A stretch of DNA of 6,487 nucleotides, from positions 1 to 6,487 of the forward strand of contig NCBD01000052.1 of NCBI GenBank assembly GCA_002255315.1, in the 5' to 3' direction. This DNA is from Actinobacteria bacterium 21-64-8 (lineage in GTDB: Bacteria; Actinomycetota; Acidimicrobiia; Acidimicrobiales; RAAP-2). A model generated the notes under the pieces. The model did not search any database and had not been told where the DNA came from. It worked only from the letters and a program-made list of their open reading frames with translations. A program made the position numbers and the translations under genes. Below are positions 1-5,582 of the stretch, one piece after another. Each line of letters starts with the position of its first letter. The first letter of the stretch is position 1.

Positions 1-755
1 CCGACCTTCGCACCTTTAGCGCCTTTGGCGTGCACGGCACTTCCGCCATCACGGCCGTGACGGCGCAGAACACCCGCGGTGTCACGGCCGTACACCAGAT
101 TCCCGTCGATGATGTCGAAGCGCAAATTCGTGCCGTCGTTGAGGACTTCGACGTGCGCGCGTTCAAAACCGGCATGCTCGCCCAGCCCCGCACGGTAGAG
201 CGGGTCGCGGACTTGAAGCGCGCCGGAGTGCTCGGGCCGCTCGTCGTCGATCCTGTGCTCGTCTCGACGAGCGGCGATTCGCTGATGATCGACGGCGGCG
301 TCGAGGCGTACCGCGAGGCGTTGCTGCCACTGTGCGATCTCACCACACCCAATCTGCACGAAGCGGCGCTGTTGTGCGGAGTCGACGTCGGTGACATTCA
401 CACGCCCGAGGACATGGCCGCACTCGGAGAACTCCTCGTAAAACTCGGCGCACGACACGTGCTGGTCAAGGGAGGCCACGCCCTCACGAGTCCCACGGCC
501 CAAGGGCGAGCGCCCGATTTGTTAGTCGGACCCCAAGGCGTCGTCGTCTTTGACGCTCCGCGCGTCGATACCAACAATGATCACGGCACGGGCTGTTCTC
601 TGGCCTCGGCCATCGCCGCCGGCATCGCGTTAGAGCGACCCCTCACCGATGCCGTGCGCGACGCCAAGTCCTTCGTGCTTGCGGCACTCGAGGGCGCGCG
701 CGACTGGCGCCTCGGCGCGGGCCATGGTCCCATCGACCATTTAGGCTGGGGATAG
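1..755 (+). CDS. thiD: Hydroxymethylpyrimidine/phosphomethylpyrimidine kinase, 5'-truncated by window edge
   Basis: Cytoplasmic kinase of the PfkB/ribokinase superfamily that phosphorylates HMP and then HMP-phosphate to HMP-pyrophosphate, the pyrimidine half of thiamin. The reading frame is open from base 3 and already reads DLRTFSAFG before the first possible GTG at 30. That stretch matches the ADLKTFSALG block that follows the N-terminal GAGIQ of ThiD, so the true start lies roughly 20-25 codons upstream of the window and GTG 30 is only internal. Further family motifs follow in order: TAVTAQNTRGV (about 54-86), KTGMLAQP (about 166-189), VVDPVLVSTSGD (about 244-279), TPNLHEAALL, VLVKGGH and the anion-hole/catalytic loop DHGTGCS with the conserved Cys at 594-596. 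The protein ends just after the kinase domain, so there is no fused ThiE or TenA domain. The TAG stop shares its G with the GTG of the next gene. I am sure of the family; assignment to thiD rather than a pyridoxal kinase rests on the TAQNT and GHGPI-type motifs. Confidence 0.93.
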   Translation, partial: DLRTFSAFGVHGTSAITAVTAQNTRGVTAVHQIPVDDVEAQIRAVVEDFDVRAFKTGMLAQPRTVERVADLKRAGVLGPLVVDPVLVSTSGDSLMIDGGVEAYREALLPLCDLTTPNLHEAALLCGVDVGDIHTPEDMAALGELLVKLGARHVLVKGGHALTSPTAQGRAPDLLVGPQGVVVFDAPRVDTNNDHGTGCSLASAIAAGIALERPLTDAVRDAKSFVLAALEGARDWRLGAGHGPIDHLGWG

Positions 756-1318
756 TGAGTGAGGACCTTCGCCCACCGCTGACCACGACGACGAGTCTCT
801 GGCCGGCGGCCGCCGTGCTGGCACTCGCGGTCTTAGTTTTGGGGAGCTTCATGCTGGTCAATGTGATCGCGAGCCCTCGAGTACAAACCACCTCGACGAC
901 CTTGCCCGTCGTCGTGGGCGGTCTTGGTCTCGCCACAGCGAGCCCCGCGCGCGCGCTGTGCACGGCAACCAACGCCGTACCGGCCAACGTGGCCAGTGGC
1001 ATCGTGGCGCCCCTGCACACGACCGTCGCGCACGGCGGACACATAGTGAATCAAGGGGCCGGCGACTTCGACTGCGTGGAACCCTTCACCACGACCAACG
1101 CCACCGCGGGCGCACTCTTGAATTTCTTTGACGGACAACTCAGCGTGCGGGGCTGGAATCTCTTTTCGAAGGGTAGTAGCACTGGCACGCCCCAATCGCT
1201 GTTTCAAAAAGCTGGCAGCGACGGCTTCTACTGGATTATCGGGATAACCGTCACCGCGGCGCGCCACGATTCGACGTCGTGGACCTTTCGCCTCTATCAG
1301 AATTCGGAAACGATTTAG
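755..1318 (+). CDS. Exported or membrane-anchored protein of unknown family
   Basis: A 187-residue protein I do not recognise. Residues 1-15 are polar, 16-38 form one hydrophobic segment (WPAAAVLALAVLVLG and following), and 40-50 are a short Ser/Thr linker (TTSTTLP), so it looks like a signal-anchor with the rest outside the membrane. The outer part has only two cysteines (69 and 107), which could form a disulfide, and an aromatic/glycine-rich C-terminal half: FFDGQLSVRGW at 124-134, LFQKAGSDGFYW at 149-160 and TSWTFRLYQ at 174-182. That pattern suggests a small, compact beta-rich domain. No catalytic motif is visible. The GTG start overlaps the thiD stop as TAGTG, which points to co-transcription; a GGGGA at 748-752 lies too close (2 bases) to be a normal Shine-Dalgarno. 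A TAGGCT hexamer lies seven bases before the start, inside thiD. The stop overlaps the convergent glycosyltransferase gene by four bases. The gene is real on length and composition; its function is unknown. Confidence 0.8.
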   Translation: MSEDLRPPLTTTTSLWPAAAVLALAVLVLGSFMLVNVIASPRVQTTSTTLPVVVGGLGLATASPARALCTATNAVPANVASGIVAPLHTTVAHGGHIVNQGAGDFDCVEPFTTTNATAGALLNFFDGQLSVRGWNLFSKGSSTGTPQSLFQKAGSDGFYWIIGITVTAARHDSTSWTFRLYQNSETI

Positions 1319-2619
1319 GCCGAACGCGAGTTCACGGTGGGGCCGCACACACTCGCCCACAGCGCGAAGTTCAGCGGGTAAATGACGTAACCAATCCGCG
1401 TAGCGGACGCGACGCAGATCATGGTGAGAAACGCCACGCTCAACGTGCCCAACAACTGCGACAAGGTCAGTGGCCAGTGACGCCGTAAATAGCGCGTCCC
1501 GAAGTAACCACCGACTAATAGCGTGACGGGCGTCAGGACGTGACCCAAAAACGGCATCCACGTCGTCAACAAGTGCCCGGGCAGCGCGCTCGCCGCGGGC
1601 GACGAAACGCCCGCGAGACCCAACGGGAACGCAAAGACATTGGCGACAAAGGCCCGCGGTGCGCGCAGCGCGAATGGCACCACCGTGACCAAGACAATCA
1701 GCGCGATCCACAGCAGCACGCGCAGCCACGTCGGGCGATTTCGTCCGTTGCGCGCGACGAGCAGCGATCCCGCGGCGAGTGGCCACGCCGTAAGTTTGAG
1801 CGCGGCGGCGAGACCGAGCGCGATTCCGGTCAAGTTAGTTTTTCGAAGTTGCAACGCGGCGACGCCGAGCAGCGACAGAGCGAGAATGGGCATGTCGTCA
1901 CCACCCGTGGCGAGAAACAGTGCTCCACTCGGCAGTGCCAGGAGCACTTGAGCGACACGGATCTTTTCGTTTCTACCAATCCGCAATAGTTTGAGGGCCC
2001 AGCCGCTCACGAGCAGCGTCATGAGCGTCATGATGATGCGCGCGTCGGTGAGTCCGCGACCTTGTTTGGTTTCGGCCGAAGGAAGTCCAAAGACGCCCAT
2101 GAGGGGAAAGTACGGAAAAAACGACTCGAAGGCCGGTACGCCCTTCACTTGATCGACGAGGTGACCGTGCTTCAAGTACGAGCGATACGGATCTTGCCCT
2201 TTACTCAGGGCGAGACCGGAGCGCTCAATGACCGATACTTCGGGCTGCGCGTCAACCTTGGAGGGATTCAGTTGACGCCAACGCGCCTCGAGTCCGAGCG
2301 GAACCGCCAGCGCGCCCACTAAGACCACCACGAGCAGCAACACGCGCAGCAAAAATTCACGCGACGGTAGTCGCCAGTGTCCTACGAGGGCCACCACGGC
2401 GGCCGCGAAGTATGGCCCGAGGGTCAAATAGCCCCATTGCCACTGTGCGGGTTGTGACGACGAGATTCCGAGCAGCCACGCAAAAATTCCTGACGAACCA
2501 TACAGCACTGCGTCTCGCTGCAACAAACTAAGTTGGCCCCAGCGTCCCATCAAGCGATGACGAAACTTCGAACCCTTCGGCGCCCACGCGGTGACGCGTT
2601 CGTTCAACGTGGTCGTCAT
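1315..2619 (-). CDS. GT87/DUF2029-like polytopic membrane glycosyltransferase
   Basis: A 434-residue integral membrane protein with about ten to twelve hydrophobic segments, roughly at 34-54, 62-80, 88-110, 192-211, 222-238, 242-257, 262-288, 299-319, 350-373, 384-404 and 406-424. It resembles the GT-C superfamily, specifically GT87 (DUF2029), whose known members such as mycobacterial PimE use polyprenyl-phosphate-mannose on the outer face of the membrane. The supporting motifs are a G-x-D-P-Y at 141-145, FPYFPLMGVFGLP at 168-180 (the Y-P-P-l region), GDDMPILALSLLG at 240-252, and GIALGLAAALKLTAWP at 265-280 (the conserved G-x-aaa-K block). Acidic residues D123, E127 and E132 lie where the catalytic loop is expected, but I cannot say which one acts. 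Three hydrophobic stretches precede that loop, which is more than I would expect for a minimal GT87. The ATG overlaps the hydrolase stop as ATGA; the best upstream purine run (GGATGG) is about 11 bases away, so coupling is likely. Sugar donor and acceptor are unknown. Confidence 0.78.
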   Translation of the reverse strand: MTTTLNERVTAWAPKGSKFRHRLMGRWGQLSLLQRDAVLYGSSGIFAWLLGISSSQPAQWQWGYLTLGPYFAAAVVALVGHWRLPSREFLLRVLLLVVVLVGALAVPLGLEARWRQLNPSKVDAQPEVSVIERSGLALSKGQDPYRSYLKHGHLVDQVKGVPAFESFFPYFPLMGVFGLPSAETKQGRGLTDARIIMTLMTLLVSGWALKLLRIGRNEKIRVAQVLLALPSGALFLATGGDDMPILALSLLGVAALQLRKTNLTGIALGLAAALKLTAWPLAAGSLLVARNGRNRPTWLRVLLWIALIVLVTVVPFALRAPRAFVANVFAFPLGLAGVSSPAASALPGHLLTTWMPFLGHVLTPVTLLVGGYFGTRYLRRHWPLTLSQLLGTLSVAFLTMICVASATRIGYVIYPLNFALWASVCGPTVNSRSA

Positions 2620-3392
2620 GGGCGTGTGACCATCCGACGCACCGGAGTGCGGGTTAAAGGCGGATGCGACGAGCGTAGGTAGTCACAAATCAAGCCGGTG
2701 GCGAGTTTCGTACGCTCGCGCAAGACGCCGTGGGAGGCACCTGGCACCACGGCCAACTGAGCCTCGGCGAGAGATTCGTACATAGACGTCAAGTGCGACA
2801 TCGTCATGACGTCATCGTCGCCCGCCATGACCAGCACGGGGCGCGAAATTCTCTCGAGATCCTCCCTCGTCCAGTGAGGCTCGGTCTCGACCAGCTGGCG
2901 CGACTTTTCGACTACGGCGGCCGCGTGAGACGCGCCCTCGGGGGCCAAGGCACCGTAACTCTCGGCGAAGTCGGCAAAACTCGCACTCGCGGGCGTGAAG
3001 GGCTCCATCGCCATGAGCCCACTGTGGTGGTAGTTCGCGCCAATCGCGACGACTCGTCGTACGAGGTCGGGCCGGCGCATGGCGACCGCGAGGGCGACGT
3101 TCGCGCCGTCGCTGTGGCCGACGAGGTGCGCGCGTCGTCCCAAGAAATTCAAGAACGCGATCGTCTCGTCGGCCATCGCCTCGATGGTGAAGGGTTCACT
3201 CGTGTCACTGGTGCGTCCATGACCACGACGATCAAATGCGCTGACCGCGAAGTGTCGGCGCAGTCCCGGGCCAATTGAGTGCCACATCGAGTTGGAGTTC
3301 GACAGTCCCCCGTGCAGTAAGACCACCAGCTTGCCGTGGCCCTTGGCCGGCTGGTACCACGTCCGGTGACCGAGGAGATCCACGTGCGCCAC
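2616..3392 (-). CDS. Alpha/beta-hydrolase fold protein
   Basis: A 258-residue single-domain alpha/beta hydrolase with a full set of catalytic elements: oxyanion-hole HGG at 27-29, the DRRGHGRT strand-turn at 54-61, the nucleophile elbow GHSDG at 92-96 with Ser94, the acid in GDDD at 191-194 (Asp194 by family spacing), and His221 in GASHG. The lid region (about 118-175) has no diagnostic motif, so the substrate cannot be named; esterase, lipase-like and C-C hydrolase activities are all possible. No signal peptide is visible, so it should be cytoplasmic. The last 18 residues form a Pro/Arg-rich tail (240-258) beyond the usual fold end. The GTG start is the most upstream one possible, because an in-frame TGA lies two codons before it (3396-3398). 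It is the first gene of a two-gene unit with the membrane glycosyltransferase, with an ATGA overlap at 2616-2619, and it diverges from the oxidoreductase gene across 45 bases. Confidence 0.9.
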   Translation of the reverse strand: MAHVDLLGHRTWYQPAKGHGKLVVLLHGGLSNSNSMWHSIGPGLRRHFAVSAFDRRGHGRTSDTSEPFTIEAMADETIAFLNFLGRRAHLVGHSDGANVALAVAMRRPDLVRRVVAIGANYHHSGLMAMEPFTPASASFADFAESYGALAPEGASHAAAVVEKSRQLVETEPHWTREDLERISRPVLVMAGDDDVMTMSHLTSMYESLAEAQLAVVPGASHGVLRERTKLATGLICDYLRSSHPPLTRTPVRRMVTRP

Positions 3393-3398
3393 TTCTCA

Positions 3399-3404
3399 AT
3401 CGTA
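3399..3404 (-). promoter_or_regulatory. Putative -10 element of a leaderless promoter for the hydrolase gene
   Basis: On the minus strand the sequence is TACGAT, then TGAGAA, then the GTG start at 3392. It fits the actinobacterial TANNNT -10 consensus, and a start site about seven bases after its last T would fall on the start codon. No convincing -35 hexamer is seen, and no Shine-Dalgarno precedes the GTG. This is inferred from position and consensus only. Confidence 0.55.
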
Positions 3405-3425
3405 GGGGTCGGGACCGGGCGCTCC

Positions 3426-3431
3426 TAACCT
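3426..3431 (+). promoter_or_regulatory. Putative -10 element of a leaderless promoter for the oxidoreductase gene
   Basis: The plus strand reads TAACCT, then AGGGGC, then the GTG start at 3438, again a TANNNT hexamer with a six-base gap. The purine run AGGGG ends one base before the GTG, too near to act as a ribosome binding site. The TAA within the hexamer is in frame with the gene, so translation cannot begin further upstream. No clear -35 is present. Confidence 0.55.
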
Positions 3432-3437
3432 AGGGGC

Positions 3438-4424
3438 GTGCGAGCCTACGTAATTGATGAAACCACTGACTTTTCGACCTCGGTACGCGACGTCGAGCTA
3501 CACGCGCTCGAGCCCAGTGACGTCCTCGTCGAGGTCGACTATTCGGGCATCAACTTTAAAGACGCCATGGTCAGTCAGTCCAAGAGTCGCGTACGACGAC
3601 GCGACGTCTTGATTGGAGGCGTCGACGCGGCGGGGGTCGTCGTGGCGTCGACGAGTGAACGCACTCCCCCGGGCACGCGAGTCGCCCTGCACGGAGGCGC
3701 GCTTGGCGTCGCGCGCGACGGCGGCTTCGCCGAATTCATTTATGCGCCGCCGGCAAACGTGTCGCCACTGCCCGACACCATTTCGACGCGCGACGCGATG
3801 GTCATCGGCACGGCCGGCTTTACGGCGATGCAAAGCATTCTGGCCCTCGAAGACCACGGACTTGCGCGAGGGGCGCGCGTCCTCGTCACCGGCGCTACCG
3901 GCGGCGTCGGCTCACAGTCGGTCACGTACTTAGCGGCGCGTGGCTACCAACCCGTTGCGTCGACGGGTAGTCAGCACGAGCACGCGTGGCTACGGGCCCG
4001 CGGGGCCGTCGAGGTCATCGGGCGAGACGCGATCGCGGACCGTCCGGATCGCGTCCTCGCGAGCGAAGCGTGGGATGGCGCGATTGACTGCGTCGGCGGC
4101 GACGCCCTCCACCAAATTCTTCGTTCGCTTCGTTACGGGGCGGCGGTCGCCGCCAGTGGTCTCGTCGCCAGTGCCGAACTCACCACGAGTGTGTACCCCT
4201 TCATCACGCGCGGCGTGGCGCTCTTGGGCATCGATAGCGTTGAGGTGGGCACGGCGACGCGCGCGCGAGTCTGGCGCGAACTCGGAGCCCTCGCGCACCT
4301 CGTTGATTTCGACGCGCTCATCGATCACACGACCTCGCTCGAAGCCCTCAACGACGCCCTCGCCGCGGTACGCGCGGGCACCCTGCGCGGACGTGTGCTC
4401 GTCGATCCTCGCCAGCGCGTTTAG
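3438..4424 (+). CDS. AcuI/YhdH-family NADPH-dependent oxidoreductase (acrylyl-CoA reductase-like)
   Basis: A 328-residue medium-chain dehydrogenase/reductase of the zinc-independent quinone oxidoreductase group. It follows E. coli YhdH and AcuI almost block for block: SGINFKDAM at 36-44, IGGVDAAGVV at 59-68, the GTAGFTAM helix at 124-131, the ALEDHG turn at 136-141, the nucleotide-binding TGATGGVGS at 151-159, WDGAIDCVGG at 212-221, YGAAVAASGL at 233-242, PFITRGVALLGIDSV at 254-268 and GRVLV near the end. Length is typical (YhdH is 324 residues). AcuI reduces acryloyl-CoA to propionyl-CoA with NADPH; many homologues have no proven substrate, so the name is by family only. There are no zinc-ligand cysteines. 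It is cytoplasmic and alone on its strand: its start diverges from the hydrolase gene, and its TAG stop overlaps the convergent DUF4232 gene by four bases. GTG 3438 is the only plausible start because of the in-frame TAA at 3426. Confidence 0.92.
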   Translation: MRAYVIDETTDFSTSVRDVELHALEPSDVLVEVDYSGINFKDAMVSQSKSRVRRRDVLIGGVDAAGVVVASTSERTPPGTRVALHGGALGVARDGGFAEFIYAPPANVSPLPDTISTRDAMVIGTAGFTAMQSILALEDHGLARGARVLVTGATGGVGSQSVTYLAARGYQPVASTGSQHEHAWLRARGAVEVIGRDAIADRPDRVLASEAWDGAIDCVGGDALHQILRSLRYGAAVAASGLVASAELTTSVYPFITRGVALLGIDSVEVGTATRARVWRELGALAHLVDFDALIDHTTSLEALNDALAAVRAGTLRGRVLVDPRQRV

Positions 4425-5017
4425 TAAAAGGGACTCACCCATAGCTGGCCCGCGTTGCAGACTTGTAGCGGGTACGACGACGTGACGGTCACCGCGGCGC
4501 CGTTAGCCCTGAACTGCACACTGACCGTGACGCCACTGGGGCACGCCGTGTTCCCGGTGGGTACGTCGTTATACGCCAGTGAAAAGTCCGTGAACGAACC
4601 CGAACTTAAGCGCAGCGTGGTGGGCATGGCGTCGGCGGCCGCGGTGGGAAATGAGAAGCCATCCTTATTGGTCGGCACGTCCGTCGTCGTCGTTTTTAGA
4701 ACTGCCCCCAGTTTGTCCTGCACGGTAATGAGGGGCCAGCCCTTCATGGTGCACGTACCAGACGTTGTCTTGGTCAACGTGACGCTCGCAAAAATGGTGC
4801 CCGCCGCACCTTGGCCCTGATTGAAAGTTCCCGAAAAATCTCGAGCACTGCACGTGGTGGCGAGTTGACCAGTCGTCGTTGTTGTTGTCGTGGGCGGCGA
4901 AGTCGTCGTGGTCGTCGAGGTGGTCGTGGTGGTGGTCGTGGTGGCAATATTTCGGCCAACCACGAATGCGCCCACCGCCAACGCCAAGATGACAACCACA
5001 CTGAGCAAGCGTTTCAC
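4421..5017 (-). CDS. Exported DUF4232 protein with poly-Thr stalk
   Basis: A 198-residue extracytoplasmic protein. Residues 1-20 (MKRLLSVVVILALAVGAFVV) form a signal peptide or signal anchor without a lipobox Cys. A Thr/Ser/Pro stalk follows at 26-49, then a globular domain at about 56-198. The domain has the DUF4232 layout: a first Cys at 56 (CSARDFSG), Cys89 in the GTCTMKGWPLITVQD block at 87-101, a third Cys at 159 and a fourth at 187, ending in WVSPFY. The four cysteines probably form two disulfides. DUF4232 is common in actinobacterial lipoproteins and secreted proteins, and its function is unknown. The GTG start overlaps the nuclease stop as GTGA and has a Shine-Dalgarno at 5027-5031, so it is probably the last gene of the FHA-ftsR-DUF151 run. 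Its stop overlaps the oxidoreductase stop. There is good support for family and export and none for a specific role. Confidence 0.87.
   Translation of the reverse strand: MKRLLSVVVILALAVGAFVVGRNIATTTTTTTTSTTTTTSPPTTTTTTTGQLATTCSARDFSGTFNQGQGAAGTIFASVTLTKTTSGTCTMKGWPLITVQDKLGAVLKTTTTDVPTNKDGFSFPTAAADAMPTTLRLSSGSFTDFSLAYNDVPTGNTACPSGVTVSVQFRANGAAVTVTSSYPLQVCNAGQLWVSPFY
4871..4942 (-). repeat. ACN trinucleotide repeat encoding the Thr-rich stalk
   Basis: Seventy-two bases read almost entirely as ACC, ACG and ACA Thr codons, giving eight Thr, a Ser, five Thr, Ser-Pro-Pro and seven Thr (residues 26-49 of the DUF4232 protein). The third codon base varies, so this is an imperfect repeat kept at the amino-acid level rather than a perfect microsatellite. 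Such stalks often space a domain away from the membrane and may be O-glycosylated. Confidence 0.85.
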
Positions 5018-5544
5018 TGACCGAAATCCTCGGGCTTGACTTGATCGAGAAACTCTTCGAACTGCGCGACAAGATCCGCCTGTGCACCGGCGTCGAAGGG
5101 CCCGTAGGCGCTGTCGTCGTCATCATCGACCTCGTCGTAGGTCAGTTGCAAGACCTTCCCTTCAGTCGCCATCAACTCATCGGCGACCAAGATTGGCGCG
5201 CCCACTCGCAGTGCGAGGGCGACCGCGTCGCTCGGTCGAGCGCTGACCATAATCTCGTGCTGATCGCGCAGTAACCGCAACGTGGCGAAAAAAGTGTTGT
5301 CGACAAGACTCGTTATCTCAACGGAAAAGAGCCTCGCCCGCAGTGCGGTAATGACGTCACCGAGGAGATCGTGGGTCATGGGTCGAGGTGCGCTTACTCC
5401 CTGCAGGGCGTAGGCGATGGCCGCGGCTTCGGGCGCGCCGATGTAAATCGGCAACACCCGTTCGCCTTGCACTTCTTCGAGCAATAGCAGCGGCGTCGAC
5501 GAGCCAACGTCGACGCGAACGGCACGCAACACGACTTCAATCAT
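5014..5544 (-). CDS. DUF151 bifunctional nuclease-family protein
   Basis: A 176-residue cytoplasmic protein of the DUF151/BFN family, named for plant bifunctional nucleases and found in nearly all Actinobacteria (Rv1829 type). Visible family blocks are LPIYIGAPEA at 31-40, PRPMTHDLL at 53-61, DNTFFATLRL at 82-91 and the strongly conserved SARPSDAVALALR at 101-113, followed by GAPILVADE. The C-terminus has an acidic run (DEVDDDDDS, 137-145) and the usual terminal helix FEEFLDQVKPEDF at 162-174. Biochemical function in bacteria is not settled, so nuclease is a family label. It sits immediately downstream of the FtsR-like regulator, as in mycobacteria and corynebacteria. The ATG at 5544 follows 38 non-coding bases carrying a possible own promoter, and an in-frame TAG three codons upstream rules out earlier starts. 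The stop overlaps the DUF4232 start as GTGA. Confidence 0.92.
   Translation of the reverse strand: MIEVVLRAVRVDVGSSTPLLLLEEVQGERVLPIYIGAPEAAAIAYALQGVSAPRPMTHDLLGDVITALRARLFSVEITSLVDNTFFATLRLLRDQHEIMVSARPSDAVALALRVGAPILVADELMATEGKVLQLTYDEVDDDDDSAYGPFDAGAQADLVAQFEEFLDQVKPEDFGQ
5027..5031 (-). promoter_or_regulatory. Shine-Dalgarno of the DUF4232 gene
   Basis: The minus strand reads GAGGA nine bases before the GTG at 5017, inside the end of the nuclease gene. It supports GTG 5017 as the start and shows that this internal operon gene is leadered, unlike the gene upstream of it. Confidence 0.6.
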
Positions 5545-5550
5545 GCGTCC

Positions 5551-5556
5551 AGCCTA
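5551..5556 (-). promoter_or_regulatory. Putative -10 element of a leaderless promoter for the DUF151 gene
   Basis: On the minus strand TAGGCT is followed by GGACGC and then the ATG at 5544: TANNNT with a six-base gap and no good Shine-Dalgarno. The TAG is in frame with the gene. No -35 at the normal distance. If active, it would let the nuclease and DUF4232 genes be expressed independently of ftsR. Confidence 0.5.
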
Positions 5557-5582
5557 GACCGAGGTTCTTCGGCAGTGACTGT

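Noticed and set aside
742..747. TAGGCT hexamer seven bases before the GTG at 755, as a possible promoter
   Set aside because: It lies within thiD coding sequence and the gap is seven bases rather than six. The overlapping TAGTG already explains expression by coupling, so I do not list it as a feature.
30..755. GTG at 30 as the true start of thiD
   Set aside because: The frame is open upstream to the window edge, and its codons encode conserved ThiD residues (DLRTFSAFG).
833..1786. Long open frame of 317 codons on the minus strand
   Set aside because: It runs across the exported protein gene and into the glycosyltransferase gene in another frame. Its translation is Arg/Ala-rich with no motif, as expected from high-GC shadow frames.
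2730..3278. 182-codon open frame on the plus strand opposite the hydrolase
   Set aside because: The hydrolase on the other strand has a full catalytic triad. This translation is rich in Arg, Asp and His with no recognisable domain.
4455..4820. 121-codon open frame on the plus strand opposite the DUF4232 gene
   Set aside because: The DUF4232 frame has a signal peptide, four cysteines and the family motifs. The opposite frame is a by-product of its codons.
4665..5126. 153-codon minus-strand frame with His/Asp-rich repeats
   Set aside because: The repeats are the ACN Thr tract read in another frame (CCA/CGA-type codons), not a metal-binding protein.
5545..5582. Short inverted repeat CCGA-N6-TCGG between ftsR and the DUF151 gene, as a terminator
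   Set aside because: The stem is four base pairs with no T-run after it.
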